DNA from: Picocystis sp. L7
Lineage: Eukaryota > Chlorophyta > Picocystophyceae > Picocystales > Picocystaceae
DNA: 64,000 bases
Direction: 5' to 3'
Assembly (NCBI GenBank): GCA_020975725.1
Contig: QXJR01000010.1
Span: forward strand, 639,501-703,500
Shown here: one piece after another, positions 12,001 to 18,143 of the stretch
Numbering within the stretch: the stretch's first letter is position 1
How the letters are laid out: every line of letters begins with the position of its first letter
Made by a program: the position numbers and the translations under genes
The notes under the pieces: generated by a model
Seen by the model: the letters and a program-made list of their open reading frames with translations, nothing else
Database searches by the model: none
What the model was told of the DNA's origin: nothing

Positions 12001-15000
12001 CCTCATACCTTTCCCCCGGTTCAAGTGCTCCAGAGGACCATTACGGGATGGGATGTTCCGGCGGAGCCTCTGCCCAGGCCAAGCTTCTGCATGTCCCCTT
12101 TCAATGTCACAGAGAAGCGTACCAGCTCTTGCCGGTTCAACGCGGCTCCTTTGGCGGCCTTCAGGCCTCTCCCCTCCATGGCATTCCTGGCAGGTATCAT
12201 GCAGCGGTGCGAGTGATGGCCGTTGGCATCAACTTTCGAGATGTGTTGAACGTGCTTGGGATGTATCCTGGTGATCCTGGGGCCCCGGGAGCAGACTTTG
12301 CCGGCTTTGTTTCCCACGGTTGTCAGGCTTTCAGTGTGGGCTCGTGCGTGTTGGGTTTGGCCGCGGGGGCATTGGCCTCTCACGTATCCGTGAATCCTCT
12401 TGCATGTGCATCGATCCCCCGTACGATTTCATTTGAGGAAGCTGCGACCATGCCCACGGTGTTTGTGACTGCGGATTTGACCTTGGGTCGCGGAGGCAAC
12501 GCGGGCATGGGCGACCGTGTGTTGATCCAAGCTGCCTCCGGCGGTGTGGGTCTGGCCAGTGGGCAAGTGACACGTGCTGGAGGTGGCCACGTGCTGGGCA
12601 CGGCCGGTAACCCCGGGAAGCGGTCTCTTTTGCGCCAGCTTGGCGCATTGCACGTGGGCAGTTCCAGGGACACTTCCTTTGCGGAGATCTGTGCTTGGAG
12701 CGGTAGTGTAGACCTTGTTTTGAACTCGCTTACCTCTCCTGGCATGGTTTCTTCTTCTCTCTCTGTCTTGGCTCCTGGCGGGTGTTTCTGCGAGATTGGC
12801 AAGCGGGACATTTGGTGCGCGGGCAGCGTCATGATGGAGCGTGTGGACGTTAGCTACGAGCTGGTTGCGGTAGACTTCTTGCCCCCATTGGTGCACTGGC
12901 AGGCCTTGCAGCGTCTGGCTCACCTGCTGGGGCAAGGCTTGATCCATCCCTTGATGCACACGTGTCACAGTCTTGGTTCTACGGCCGAGGCCTTGCGCCA
13001 GATGTCCAAGGCGCGTCACGTGGGGAAGGTTGTGGTCCACGATGGGAGCTGTCGTGCAATGCCCCTTTCGGGAGGCGTGCTGATCACTGGAGGCACGGGG
13101 TCTCTGGGGGGTCTGGCTGCTGCGTGGGCCGTGGAACGCGGAGCCTGCTCCATGACTCTGGTGGGGCGCGTGGGTAGGAACCGAATGTTCCTCCCTCCTT
13201 CCAGGGCGTGTGTGGCTATTGTCAAGGGGGATACGGCATTTCGTACGGATGTGCAGGCTGTAGCATGCTTGCGTGCCTTTTCTTGCCTCCTGCACGCCAG
13301 TGGGGTTCTAGCTGATGGAACGCTAGATTCTCAGAGCCGCTCTTCTGTGTATCAAGCATTTGGGCCGAAGCTGGCAGGCATGGAAGGGTTGAGTTTGGCC
13401 ACGTCAGCTCATCCCGTGGGCGAGATCGTCGCTTTCTCATCCATTGCCGCATTGCTTGGTTCCCCCGGGCAAGCCAACTATGCCGCAGCCAATGCTGCCT
13501 TGGACAGCTTGGCATGCACGCTGAAGAACCAAGGGCGGTGCATTCACAGCGTCCAGTGGGGTGCATGGGACTCGGGCATGGCTGTTCGAGACAAGTCCAC
13601 CATGGCCCGCCTTGGCAGGCTTGGCGTTGGTGCACTGTCCGTCTCCTCGGGCCTAGGAGCCCTTGGATCCATCTTGTCCAGCGATCTGTTTGCCATGGGC
13701 GCTTCCACTGCCTTTGGGTTGTCAAGCAGTGTTGCCGTGTCGCCTTTTTCCTGGGCAGACTTTTTGAAGACGCAGCCAGGGGAGGTGAAGACTTTTGAAG
13801 AATTTGGAGCCAGGCAAGATGGCGCATCCAGCGGGACAGACAGTGAGCAGCTGAGCAGTGCTCTCCCAAGTGCTTTCCCCTCGTCTCTTCCTACGGTAGA
13901 GGCGCTGCTTGCCAGCGTCACTTCGGTGGTGGGCTCCATTCTGGGTCAAGCTCCTGCACCAGACGAGCCCCTGCTTGCCGCCGGTCTGGATTCTCTGAGT
14001 GCAGTGGAAGTACGGAACAGCTTGGAGCAACACTTTCAGGTGGAACTCCCAGGCACCCTGGTGTTTGACTACCCAAGTTTGCGTGCCATTGGAGGCTTTG
14101 TCCACGAGAGTCTAAGCTCTCTTGTGGGGGTGCAAGAACAGCCCACCAGCATCCATGCTCCTGGGGAAGCGCACAAGCCAGAGATGGACCCCATATCGGC
14201 GACATGTGCCAGGCTAAGCACAAGGCTGTCTCAAAGGTCCCCCGTGGCGTCGTGTGTAGATCACGTACAAGTGGTGGATTGCCATCGCTGGGACGTCGAT
14301 TCCCGAGTGGAGAGCCCAAACTTGCCTGCACGGTTCTCGGTCAACCTCCCCGACGTGGATATGTTTGATGCCTCGATCTTCTCCATCAGCGCAAGAGAAG
14401 CGACAGTGATGGATCCACAGCAAAGACTCTTGCTGGAGACTGGCTTAGATGTTTGCTTCAATCAAGCAACTCGCGTGAGAAATCTAACCGGTGTGTTTGT
14501 GGGCATTGGTATTCCAGATTACAATCAAGTTGTTCGGCAGTGTTCTCTATCTATCACGCCTTACACTGCAACTGGATCCACACTGAGTGTTGCTTGCGGC
14601 CGCGTGTCTTACCTTTTTGGCTTGAAGGGCCCAAGCCTTAGCGTGGACACTGCGTGTTCTTCCTCCTTGGTGGGGATGCATCTAGGATATGGCAGTATGT
14701 GCACAGGTGGTTGCGCACAAGCTCTTTGCTTTGGGGTGAGCCTTACGCTGCTTCCAGAGGTATCCCAGATGTTCAACGTAAGCGGCATGCTTGCACCCGA
14801 TGGTCGTTGCAAGACCCTTGATGCAGCTGCCAGTGGGTACGTGCGTGCGGAGGCATGCGCCTCCATTCTTTTGGAGAGCAACCGAGCCCATTGCGGCCAG
14901 GAAGCTTCAAGTGGGGGGGCGTGTGCTCTTGTTGCAACCCATGTGAACCAAGATGGGCGTTCAAGCTCCTTGACCGCCCCCAATGGGCCGTCTCAGCAAG

Positions 15001-18000
15001 AGGTGATTGTTGGTGCATTGTCCGCGGCCTGTTTACCACCGTGCGTGGTGAACAGCCTCCAGATGCATGGGACGGGCACATCTCTGGGTGATCCCATCGA
15101 GGTGGGGGCTATCTCTGCCACCCTTCTTCGAGATCCCGGTTCCAACCGCACCAGCCCTTTAGTGTTCACCGCGGGCAAGTCTTCCATGGGTCATGCAGAA
15201 ACAGCGGCAGGTCTGGTGGGAGTGGCAAAGGCAGCCTTTACTCTGTGGAGAGGTGAGGTCCCCTACATTTGTCACTTGAGGAATGTCAACCCACACGTGG
15301 AGCGGGCCCTTCGGTCCGGGCATTCTTCTGCTTCTGTGCATGCACCAAGGCAGGTGTGTCATTTGCCAACCAGCATGGAAGCCAGTATTTCCGGTGTGAG
15401 CTCCTTTGCTTTCCAAGGCACAAACGCGCATGCAGTCCTCGAGAAAGATGGGAAACCTGTTTGTCTTGCTGTTTCCAAACATGCTTGGCTCCGCAAGATA
15501 TCTTTCTGGGCATATGAGAGGTTGGATTTACCTCTTCTCTTTGCATCAGTCTCCGTTCAGTATGGCAAACCTTTATTTGAGGTTTTCCTAAGCCATCAAC
15601 ACTTTTCTTACCTTTGGGATTCTTTTGTGAACGGTCGATGTGTGTTACCTTGTTCGTTTTCGCTCTCTTTGGCTCGACAATTTGCATCAACACTTGTAAG
15701 TGACTCTGAAAAGCACATCTGTGTGACTGATGCAGTCGTGGAAAGCACTCTCGAACTTCCTAGATCTTGCAATGGCAAGATAGTTCTAAGGTGTTCGATT
15801 GCACAAAGAGAAGAGGCAGTTGAGCTGTCAAGCACATGTGGTACTAAGTTGCTCGCAGGGAGCTGCTCTTTGGCTCTTCCTAAACTACCAACACAGCAGA
15901 GATCCCCTACAGTGTTCTCTATGCTTCAGGCATTCCCAACTTACACAGCTCGGTGCCAGACCGCGTCAGTGATCAACAAGACTTTGTACTGCAGTGATTT
16001 ATCTCATGCCAAACGAACACTTCCACTCGTTCTTCCTTTCAGAAACAATGAAGGGATGTACGAGGAGATCACTTCCAGCATCAACACATCAGCGCTGATA
16101 GAGGACAGTATTTGCTGGCTTGCCATCTCAGTATACACTTTCCAAGGTGCACACATCTGGCTGAAGGTAGGCAGAAATGGCAGTTGCAGCTCTGCTAAGA
16201 AGCCAAGCCTCTACAAAGCTTATAGCAATGCATTCTCAGTGGAAACTGTTGAGATGGTGGATCAGGCAGAGTCTTCTGTCTGGGATATGTATCAAGAAGA
16301 ACGGTCAAGGCGAAACCAGCAATATCCCTTCCAAGTCAACTTTGAAGGATTGGAACAGCTGGTCATTGATTGCTTAGACAATACTCTTGAAGGGACATCA
16401 GATTCTGCATTGTTTGGTCAGTGCACAAATGTCAAAAATCCAAAATTATTGTTAGACATGCGTGGATATTTCAGTGACAAGTGTGGCTTCCAGCTTCCCT
16501 GGCAGATCTTCACCAGTTCTTCGGCTGCCGGCTTGAAGGGTTCAATACTTGCAACTATTCAAGAAAGGAAATTGCCTTTAAAGCTCCCGGCCATGCTGGA
16601 TGACACAGTAGACAAGCTTGGTAATGTAGCAAGCTTTCGAAATAGTCAAGAAAAATTCATGAAAAAGCTCCACCCCTTCTTACCGGCAGTAAGGCTCGTG
16701 AAGGTTCTATCATGGAAATCAGCAAAGGGTAGGGAACGCAATGGTGTCACTCAAGTACAAGTTGCCCCTATGACAGGACTGAAGAAAACCATAAGCTCCC
16801 TCTCCTGGGACGATATGGTAATGTGTTGTGTACGATCTGAGGTGTGGCTTTCTCTCCCTGATACCTTGGACATGTGCAAGCTGCAGAGCAGTTTAGCAAG
16901 GGCATTGGACGCATTCCCTTCGCTAGCAGGAAGATTTACACACAAGAAAGGCATGATCCTTCTCAAGTACGGAGGGAAGAAGTCTGCTATACCATTGACA
17001 ATGTCCCCCATGGAAGCAGATAGAATGCAGTCAGAAAGGTGCTCTAGGGTCAAGGAATTGGATGGACGAGTATGTACAGTCCTTGGTGCTGATCCTTCGC
17101 GTGACACTTGGCAGTCACTATCAAGCCTATTCTTTGAGCCTGCAATGTCGATATTTGCCAGCACAAGAATCCAGTCTGGGGAATTGCAGGAGGTGGCAGA
17201 AGCTTCCTCTATGCTAAGGATTGTGTGGAATCGTGGCATTGCAGATCCCGGAACCATGTGTCAGTTTCTGGAATGCTGGGCATCGCTTTACCGGGGCCTT
17301 GAGATAGTTGAGAGCTTGCCGCAGCCCCATCAAGCCTTGGACTTGTGGCAACGCTCCATCTTCTGTGAAGAGTTGATGCAACCTGGGTTCACAATTGATG
17401 AACCCAGGTCCAACTTGAAGAAGATCCCTTCTTCTCTCATGCTCTCGCTCACCGTTGATCAAGTGGATGTACTGCAGAAACTTATGCCCTCAGATCTCAC
17501 ACAGGTTGAAGTAATTGGGGCATATTTGTGGGCGGTAATGATAGCATCCATATCTGAAGATGCCAAACCTGGTATCAGCGGCTTGGCTTCTGTGTCGCTT
17601 ACTTTCCTGGAGGATCTGAGAGAAAGCATTCCTCACCTTGGGCAGTTTGTTGGAAATTTGGTGCGTGCACGCCCTATGTGTGCTGCAGCCCCCAATCTTA
17701 GAAGGCATGACATCAGCAATGGCGTGCCGTACCACAAATCTTCAGCTGTGTTGCATGAGCTAGGCAGCCATATTTCAAGAATTAGGCAGAGTAGCCCTAT
17801 GACCCCAGATGCTCTGGAAACGGGTGAATTCCATGGTTTCCGTCTTGGGAATCTGCAGGACACACTTCATCTTCCTGAAACTGGGCCGTGCTTAGTGGTG
17901 AACACGTTACCCTGGTCCTCTGTCACTCGTACAGATGTGCGCTTTGGTGATTTACCGGGTGAGTTCTCTGGGACCTCGTCATCTTCAAGCTGCATGGAGT

Positions 18001-18143
18001 GTGATGTTCCAGATACATTCCCTGCGTTGGCTAACAACCGGGTCTGGCAGGCACATATTGCACAAACGCTCGCTGGTGGAGTGCGGTGCACCCTGACCCC
18101 ATGGTTAGGAGGGAGAAGGGACCCCCCGCGAGGTTCTCACTAG
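3..18143 (+). CDS. Giant modular type I polyketide synthase, AT-less, 5'-partial
   Basis: Builds a polyketide or fatty-acyl chain on carrier domains. The frame is open from base 3 and starts inside an ACP C-terminal helix (FDYPTIDAI), so the ATG at 39 is only the first Met in the window and the gene extends off the left edge. Visible order: ACP end, KS1-DH-psiKR-ER-KR-ACP, KS2-DH-psiKR-ER-KR-ACP, KS3-DH-psiKR-ER-KR-ACP, KS4, DH-like relic, ACP-like relic, BAHD-like domain; stop TAG at 18141. KS1 has Cys (codon 603), HGTGT His (996) and the second His (1116). There is no AT between any KS and DH and no thioesterase. Full reductive loops predict saturated C2 units; extender loading must come from an upstream part or a separate enzyme (inference). 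Over 6,040 codons lack a visible intron. Domain assignment is secure; product and organism are unknown. Confidence 0.95.
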   Translation, partial: AFDYPTIDAIHTMLMETVFGVITQTDVYLSHRNFDGAERAVSYLHAASWQLPCSVDEDIPHDTVMHTPTERWDVEAEQWATAKAIARFGSFLKSIDKFDGVMFNVSASEAMAMDPQHRLLLESSLSVLYGDRASSTNVRSQLDDCDVVVGIAPGDYQGLCIQHRKFDSTFTATGTTTSLASGRLSYVFGMHGRCLSIDTACSSSLTALHIACFPRQLSPKLVGGVQLYCTPWTTLAVGLAGMLSPEGRCKTLDSAANGYARGEACLSFLVLTEPGDVSANKSAVSVMGTAINQDGRSSTLTAPHGPSQQQVIMRALCDAECKQDQMDKVQLHGTGTLLGDPIEMGAFTNAIAEPAGVDTPVAVAASKAIFAHTEAAAGLLSVALAWKYSLNCSERGNAHLRFVSPMVISSMSGNRRAPFRIHCYIARDRAAMPTAKSSAPCIDGISAFAFQGSNAHAILQSTIHPIQHNIYAEASKFRTQLTSCYWPANHMWLLPVHATVSTNQITISAFLGRPGCSFLLDHVVLDRMIFPGAGYMELVSSASSLVLESGEASAAQGVLVGGSIPQPLVLQPNEAAGSLFLECTLSMSTGSVIASSGEGSEPSRHVHFAGKLAKYLVASDEIGSGHTQGFLPMLLGMHTQQKPLLASIALTSRDAHRGTLIDPAMMDSILQLSTTADPGEQSMKVPAGFDAFVFPHRSSMHQPTLAQTCPSGMGMSRGSSVSVHDFLALKPSGEDFVRLHGMFAKSFAQATAGPSAASATQECMYQLRWTVSAPLPQLACRMDQKQLLAPGFDGRCVSNAALGSTFLQVLQLSTKFLHLFTPEEAPLVGYRSASNALEPRGMLTSALWGMLRTKLKEHPLCKATGVRSCLLNDAQTSYLSPGSSAPEDHYGMGCSGGASAQAKLLHVPFQCHREAYQLLPVQRGSFGGLQASPLHGIPGRYHAAVRVMAVGINFRDVLNVLGMYPGDPGAPGADFAGFVSHGCQAFSVGSCVLGLAAGALASHVSVNPLACASIPRTISFEEAATMPTVFVTADLTLGRGGNAGMGDRVLIQAASGGVGLASGQVTRAGGGHVLGTAGNPGKRSLLRQLGALHVGSSRDTSFAEICAWSGSVDLVLNSLTSPGMVSSSLSVLAPGGCFCEIGKRDIWCAGSVMMERVDVSYELVAVDFLPPLVHWQALQRLAHLLGQGLTHPLMHTCHSLGSTAEALRQMSKARHVGKVVVHDGSCRAMPLSGGVLITGGTGSLGGLAAAWAVERGACSMTLVGRVGRNRMFLPPSRACVAIVKGDTAFRTDVQAVACLRAFSCLLHASGVLADGTLDSQSRSSVYQAFGPKLAGMEGLSLATSAHPVGEIVAFSSIAALLGSPGQANYAAANAALDSLACTLKNQGRCIHSVQWGAWDSGMAVRDKSTMARLGRLGVGALSVSSGLGALGSILSSDLFAMGASTAFGLSSSVAVSPFSWADFLKTQPGEVKTFEEFGARQDGASSGTDSEQLSSALPSAFPSSLPTVEALLASVTSVVGSILGQAPAPDEPLLAAGLDSLSAVEVRNSLEQHFQVELPGTLVFDYPSLRAIGGFVHESLSSLVGVQEQPTSIHAPGEAHKPEMDPISATCARLSTRLSQRSPVASCVDHVQVVDCHRWDVDSRVESPNLPARFSVNLPDVDMFDASIFSINAREATVMDPQQRLLLETGLETLGIFNHQHVAGSGVFVGIATADYNTIVRCSKFTIGTHTATGSTLSVACGRVSYLFGLKGPSLSVDTACSSSLVGMHLGYGSMCTGGCAQALCFGVSLTLLPEVSQMFNVSGMLAPDGRCKTLDAAASGYVRAEACASILLESNRAHCGQEASSGGACALVATHVNQDGRSSSLTAPNGPSQQEVIVGALSAACLPPCVVNSLQMHGTGTSLGDPIEVGAISATLLRDPGSNRTSPLVFTAGKSSMGHAETAAGLVGVAKAAFTLWRGEVPYICHLRNVNPHVERALRSGHSSASVHAPRQVCHLPTSMEASVCGVSSFAFQGTNAHAVLVGNVGVKALPPVYGAFSLPFQQTSFYALPQTFCLVEQWYGGQGEAKFSAFLGRPGCSFLLDHVVLDRMIFPGAGYMELVSSASSLVLESGEASAAQGVLVGASIPQPLVLQPNEAAGSLFLECTLSMSTGSVIASSGEGSEPSRHVHFAGKLAKYLVASDEIGSGHTQGFLPMLLGMHTQQKPLLASIALTSRDAHRGTLIDPAMMDSILQLSTTADPGEQSMKVPAGFDAFVFPHRSSMHQPTLAQTCPSGMGMSRGSSVSVHDFLALKPSGEDFVRLHGMFAKSFAQATAGPSAASATQECMYQLRWTVSAPLPQLACRMDQKQLLAPGFDGRCVSNAALGSTFLQVLQLSTKFLHLFTPEEAPLVGYRSASNALEPRGMLTSALWGMLRTKLKEHPLCKATGVRSCLLNDAQTSYLSPGSSAPEDHYGMGCSGGASAQAKLLHVPFQCHREAYQLLPVQRGSFGGLQASPLHGIPGRYHAAVRVMAVGINFRDVLNVLGMYPGDPGAPGADFAGFVSHGCQAFSVGSCVLGLAAGALASHVSVNPLACASIPRTISFEEAATMPTVFVTADLTLGRGGNAGMGDRVLIQAASGGVGLASGQVTRAGGGHVLGTAGNPGKRSLLRQLGALHVGSSRDTSFAEICAWSGSVDLVLNSLTSPGMVSSSLSVLAPGGCFCEIGKRDIWCAGSVMMERVDVSYELVAVDFLPPLVHWQALQRLAHLLGQGLIHPLMHTCHSLGSTAEALRQMSKARHVGKVVVHDGSCRAMPLSGGVLITGGTGSLGGLAAAWAVERGACSMTLVGRVGRNRMFLPPSRACVAIVKGDTAFRTDVQAVACLRAFSCLLHASGVLADGTLDSQSRSSVYQAFGPKLAGMEGLSLATSAHPVGEIVAFSSIAALLGSPGQANYAAANAALDSLACTLKNQGRCIHSVQWGAWDSGMAVRDKSTMARLGRLGVGALSVSSGLGALGSILSSDLFAMGASTAFGLSSSVAVSPFSWADFLKTQPGEVKTFEEFGARQDGASSGTDSEQLSSALPSAFPSSLPTVEALLASVTSVVGSILGQAPAPDEPLLAAGLDSLSAVEVRNSLEQHFQVELPGTLVFDYPSLRAIGGFVHESLSSLVGVQEQPTSIHAPGEAHKPEMDPISATCARLSTRLSQRSPVASCVDHVQVVDCHRWDVDSRVESPNLPARFSVNLPDVDMFDASIFSISAREATVMDPQQRLLLETGLDVCFNQATRVRNLTGVFVGIGIPDYNQVVRQCSLSITPYTATGSTLSVACGRVSYLFGLKGPSLSVDTACSSSLVGMHLGYGSMCTGGCAQALCFGVSLTLLPEVSQMFNVSGMLAPDGRCKTLDAAASGYVRAEACASILLESNRAHCGQEASSGGACALVATHVNQDGRSSSLTAPNGPSQQEVIVGALSAACLPPCVVNSLQMHGTGTSLGDPIEVGAISATLLRDPGSNRTSPLVFTAGKSSMGHAETAAGLVGVAKAAFTLWRGEVPYICHLRNVNPHVERALRSGHSSASVHAPRQVCHLPTSMEASVCGVSSFAFQGTNAHAVLVGNVGVKALPPVYGAFSLPFQQTSFYALPQTFCLVEQWYGGQGEAKFSAFLGRPGCSFLLDHVVLDRMIFPGAGYMELVSSASSLVLESGEASAAQGVLVGASIPQPLVLQPNEAAGSLFLECTLSMSTGSVIASSGEGSEPSRHVHFAGKLAKYLVASDEIGSGHTQGFLPMLLGMHTQQKPLLASIALTSRDAHRGTLIDPAMMDSILQLSTTADPGEQSMKVPAGFDAFVFPHRSSMHQPTLAQTCPSGMGMSRGSSVSVHDFLALKPSGEDFVRLHGMFAKSFAQATAGPSAASATQECMYQLRWTVSAPLPQLACRMDQKQLLAPGFDGRCVSNAALGSTFLQVLQLSTKFLHLFTPEEAPLVGYRSASNALEPRGMLTSALWGMLRTKLKEHPLCKATGVRSCLLNDAQTSYLSPGSSAPEDHYGMGCSGGASAQAKLLHVPFQCHREAYQLLPVQRGSFGGLQASPLHGIPGRYHAAVRVMAVGINFRDVLNVLGMYPGDPGAPGADFAGFVSHGCQAFSVGSCVLGLAAGALASHVSVNPLACASIPRTISFEEAATMPTVFVTADLTLGRGGNAGMGDRVLIQAASGGVGLASGQVTRAGGGHVLGTAGNPGKRSLLRQLGALHVGSSRDTSFAEICAWSGSVDLVLNSLTSPGMVSSSLSVLAPGGCFCEIGKRDIWCAGSVMMERVDVSYELVAVDFLPPLVHWQALQRLAHLLGQGLIHPLMHTCHSLGSTAEALRQMSKARHVGKVVVHDGSCRAMPLSGGVLITGGTGSLGGLAAAWAVERGACSMTLVGRVGRNRMFLPPSRACVAIVKGDTAFRTDVQAVACLRAFSCLLHASGVLADGTLDSQSRSSVYQAFGPKLAGMEGLSLATSAHPVGEIVAFSSIAALLGSPGQANYAAANAALDSLACTLKNQGRCIHSVQWGAWDSGMAVRDKSTMARLGRLGVGALSVSSGLGALGSILSSDLFAMGASTAFGLSSSVAVSPFSWADFLKTQPGEVKTFEEFGARQDGASSGTDSEQLSSALPSAFPSSLPTVEALLASVTSVVGSILGQAPAPDEPLLAAGLDSLSAVEVRNSLEQHFQVELPGTLVFDYPSLRAIGGFVHESLSSLVGVQEQPTSIHAPGEAHKPEMDPISATCARLSTRLSQRSPVASCVDHVQVVDCHRWDVDSRVESPNLPARFSVNLPDVDMFDASIFSISAREATVMDPQQRLLLETGLDVCFNQATRVRNLTGVFVGIGIPDYNQVVRQCSLSITPYTATGSTLSVACGRVSYLFGLKGPSLSVDTACSSSLVGMHLGYGSMCTGGCAQALCFGVSLTLLPEVSQMFNVSGMLAPDGRCKTLDAAASGYVRAEACASILLESNRAHCGQEASSGGACALVATHVNQDGRSSSLTAPNGPSQQEVIVGALSAACLPPCVVNSLQMHGTGTSLGDPIEVGAISATLLRDPGSNRTSPLVFTAGKSSMGHAETAAGLVGVAKAAFTLWRGEVPYICHLRNVNPHVERALRSGHSSASVHAPRQVCHLPTSMEASISGVSSFAFQGTNAHAVLEKDGKPVCLAVSKHAWLRKISFWAYERLDLPLLFASVSVQYGKPLFEVFLSHQHFSYLWDSFVNGRCVLPCSFSLSLARQFASTLVSDSEKHICVTDAVVESTLELPRSCNGKIVLRCSIAQREEAVELSSTCGTKLLAGSCSLALPKLPTQQRSPTVFSMLQAFPTYTARCQTASVINKTLYCSDLSHAKRTLPLVLPFRNNEGMYEEITSSINTSALIEDSICWLAISVYTFQGAHIWLKVGRNGSCSSAKKPSLYKAYSNAFSVETVEMVDQAESSVWDMYQEERSRRNQQYPFQVNFEGLEQLVIDCLDNTLEGTSDSALFGQCTNVKNPKLLLDMRGYFSDKCGFQLPWQIFTSSSAAGLKGSILATIQERKLPLKLPAMLDDTVDKLGNVASFRNSQEKFMKKLHPFLPAVRLVKVLSWKSAKGRERNGVTQVQVAPMTGLKKTISSLSWDDMVMCCVRSEVWLSLPDTLDMCKLQSSLARALDAFPSLAGRFTHKKGMILLKYGGKKSAIPLTMSPMEADRMQSERCSRVKELDGRVCTVLGADPSRDTWQSLSSLFFEPAMSIFASTRIQSGELQEVAEASSMLRIVWNRGIADPGTMCQFLECWASLYRGLEIVESLPQPHQALDLWQRSIFCEELMQPGFTIDEPRSNLKKIPSSLMLSLTVDQVDVLQKLMPSDLTQVEVIGAYLWAVMIASISEDAKPGISGLASVSLTFLEDLRESIPHLGQFVGNLVRARPMCAAAPNLRRHDISNGVPYHKSSAVLHELGSHISRIRQSSPMTPDALETGEFHGFRLGNLQDTLHLPETGPCLVVNTLPWSSVTRTDVRFGDLPGEFSGTSSSSSCMECDVPDTFPALANNRVWQAHIAQTLAGGVRCTLTPWLGGRRDPPRGSH
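80..4750 (+). other. PKS module 1: KS-DH-psiKR-ER-KR-ACP
   Basis: KS1 (about 80-1380) is diverged from the other three KS domains but keeps Cys, His, His (codons 603, 996, 1116). DH (about 1523-2060) has its catalytic His at codon 1566 in LLDHVVLD and the DxxxQ aspartate at 2001; the usual Gly of HxxxGxxxxP is Asp. A pseudo-KR half (WGMLRTKLKEHP) precedes ER (about 2790-3670; AASGGVG nucleotide loop near 3160). KR (about 3700-4380) has TGGTGSLG and catalytic Ser (4068), Tyr (4107) and Asn (4119). The ACP carries GLDSL with Ser at 4620. All reductive domains look active by motif. Confidence 0.9.
4890..9436 (+). other. PKS module 2: KS-DH-psiKR-ER-KR-ACP
   Basis: Same layout as module 1. KS2 has Cys at codon 5283 and His at 5694 and 5820. 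DH through ACP (6209-9436) is a near-identical copy of 1523-4750 offset by 4,686 bp; ACP Ser is at 9306. KS2 differs from KS3 and KS4 by a block of substitutions at about 5082-5213, between LLLETGL and TATGS. No AT is present between KS2 and DH2; the linker is about 45 residues. Confidence 0.9.
9576..14122 (+). other. PKS module 3: KS-DH-psiKR-ER-KR-ACP
   Basis: Third copy, offset 4,686 bp from module 2 with no indel that I can see. KS3 Cys is at 9969 and ACP Ser at 13992. KS3 carries the same variable patch (about 9768-9899) as KS4. Module 3 shares with module 2 the Ile (GLIHPLMH) that is Thr in module 1. No AT. Confidence 0.9.
14262..18143 (+). other. PKS terminal module: KS4, DH relic, ACP-like relic, BAHD-like domain
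   Basis: KS4 (to about 15435) keeps Cys 14655 and His 15066 and 15192. Sequence then leaves the repeat. A segment near 15590-15680 aligns without gaps to the DH active-site strand (LWDSFVNGRCVLP against LLDHVVLDRMIFP) but has Ser (15621) for the catalytic His. There is no ER or KR. About 16340-16600 has an ACP-like C-terminal half (GFQLPWQIF) but no GxDSL Ser. About 16780-18100 is BAHD-like (SLSWDDM start, VGN motif), aligning to the protein at 21932-23827; the catalytic His of HxxxD is Arg (CGT, codon 17232), with Asp at 17244. A last chain extension would stay unreduced if KS4 works (inference). Confidence 0.8.

Larger units (their letters stand above)
1523..15435 (+). repeat. Three-copy coding tandem repeat, 4,686-bp unit
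   Basis: The string ttctgcatttttggggcgcc recurs at 1523, 6209 and 10895, exactly 4,686 bp (1,562 codons) apart. Each unit encodes DH-psiKR-ER-KR-ACP-KS. Copies are near-identical even at third codon positions; I see only scattered single-base changes (for example Thr/Ile near 3569 against 8255, Asn/Ser in the KS N-terminus) plus one variable patch in the KS. Identity decays before 1523, where KS1 differs, and after about 15435. Confidence 0.95.

Noticed and set aside
1432-15693. Many 60-290 codon open frames antisense to, or in other frames of, the PKS
   Set aside because: They recur at 4,686-bp spacing as shadows of the repeated modules and show no family features.
16780-18100. Thioesterase or reductase release domain at the PKS end
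   Set aside because: No GxSxG or Rossmann motif; it aligns with the BAHD-like domain of the next gene instead.
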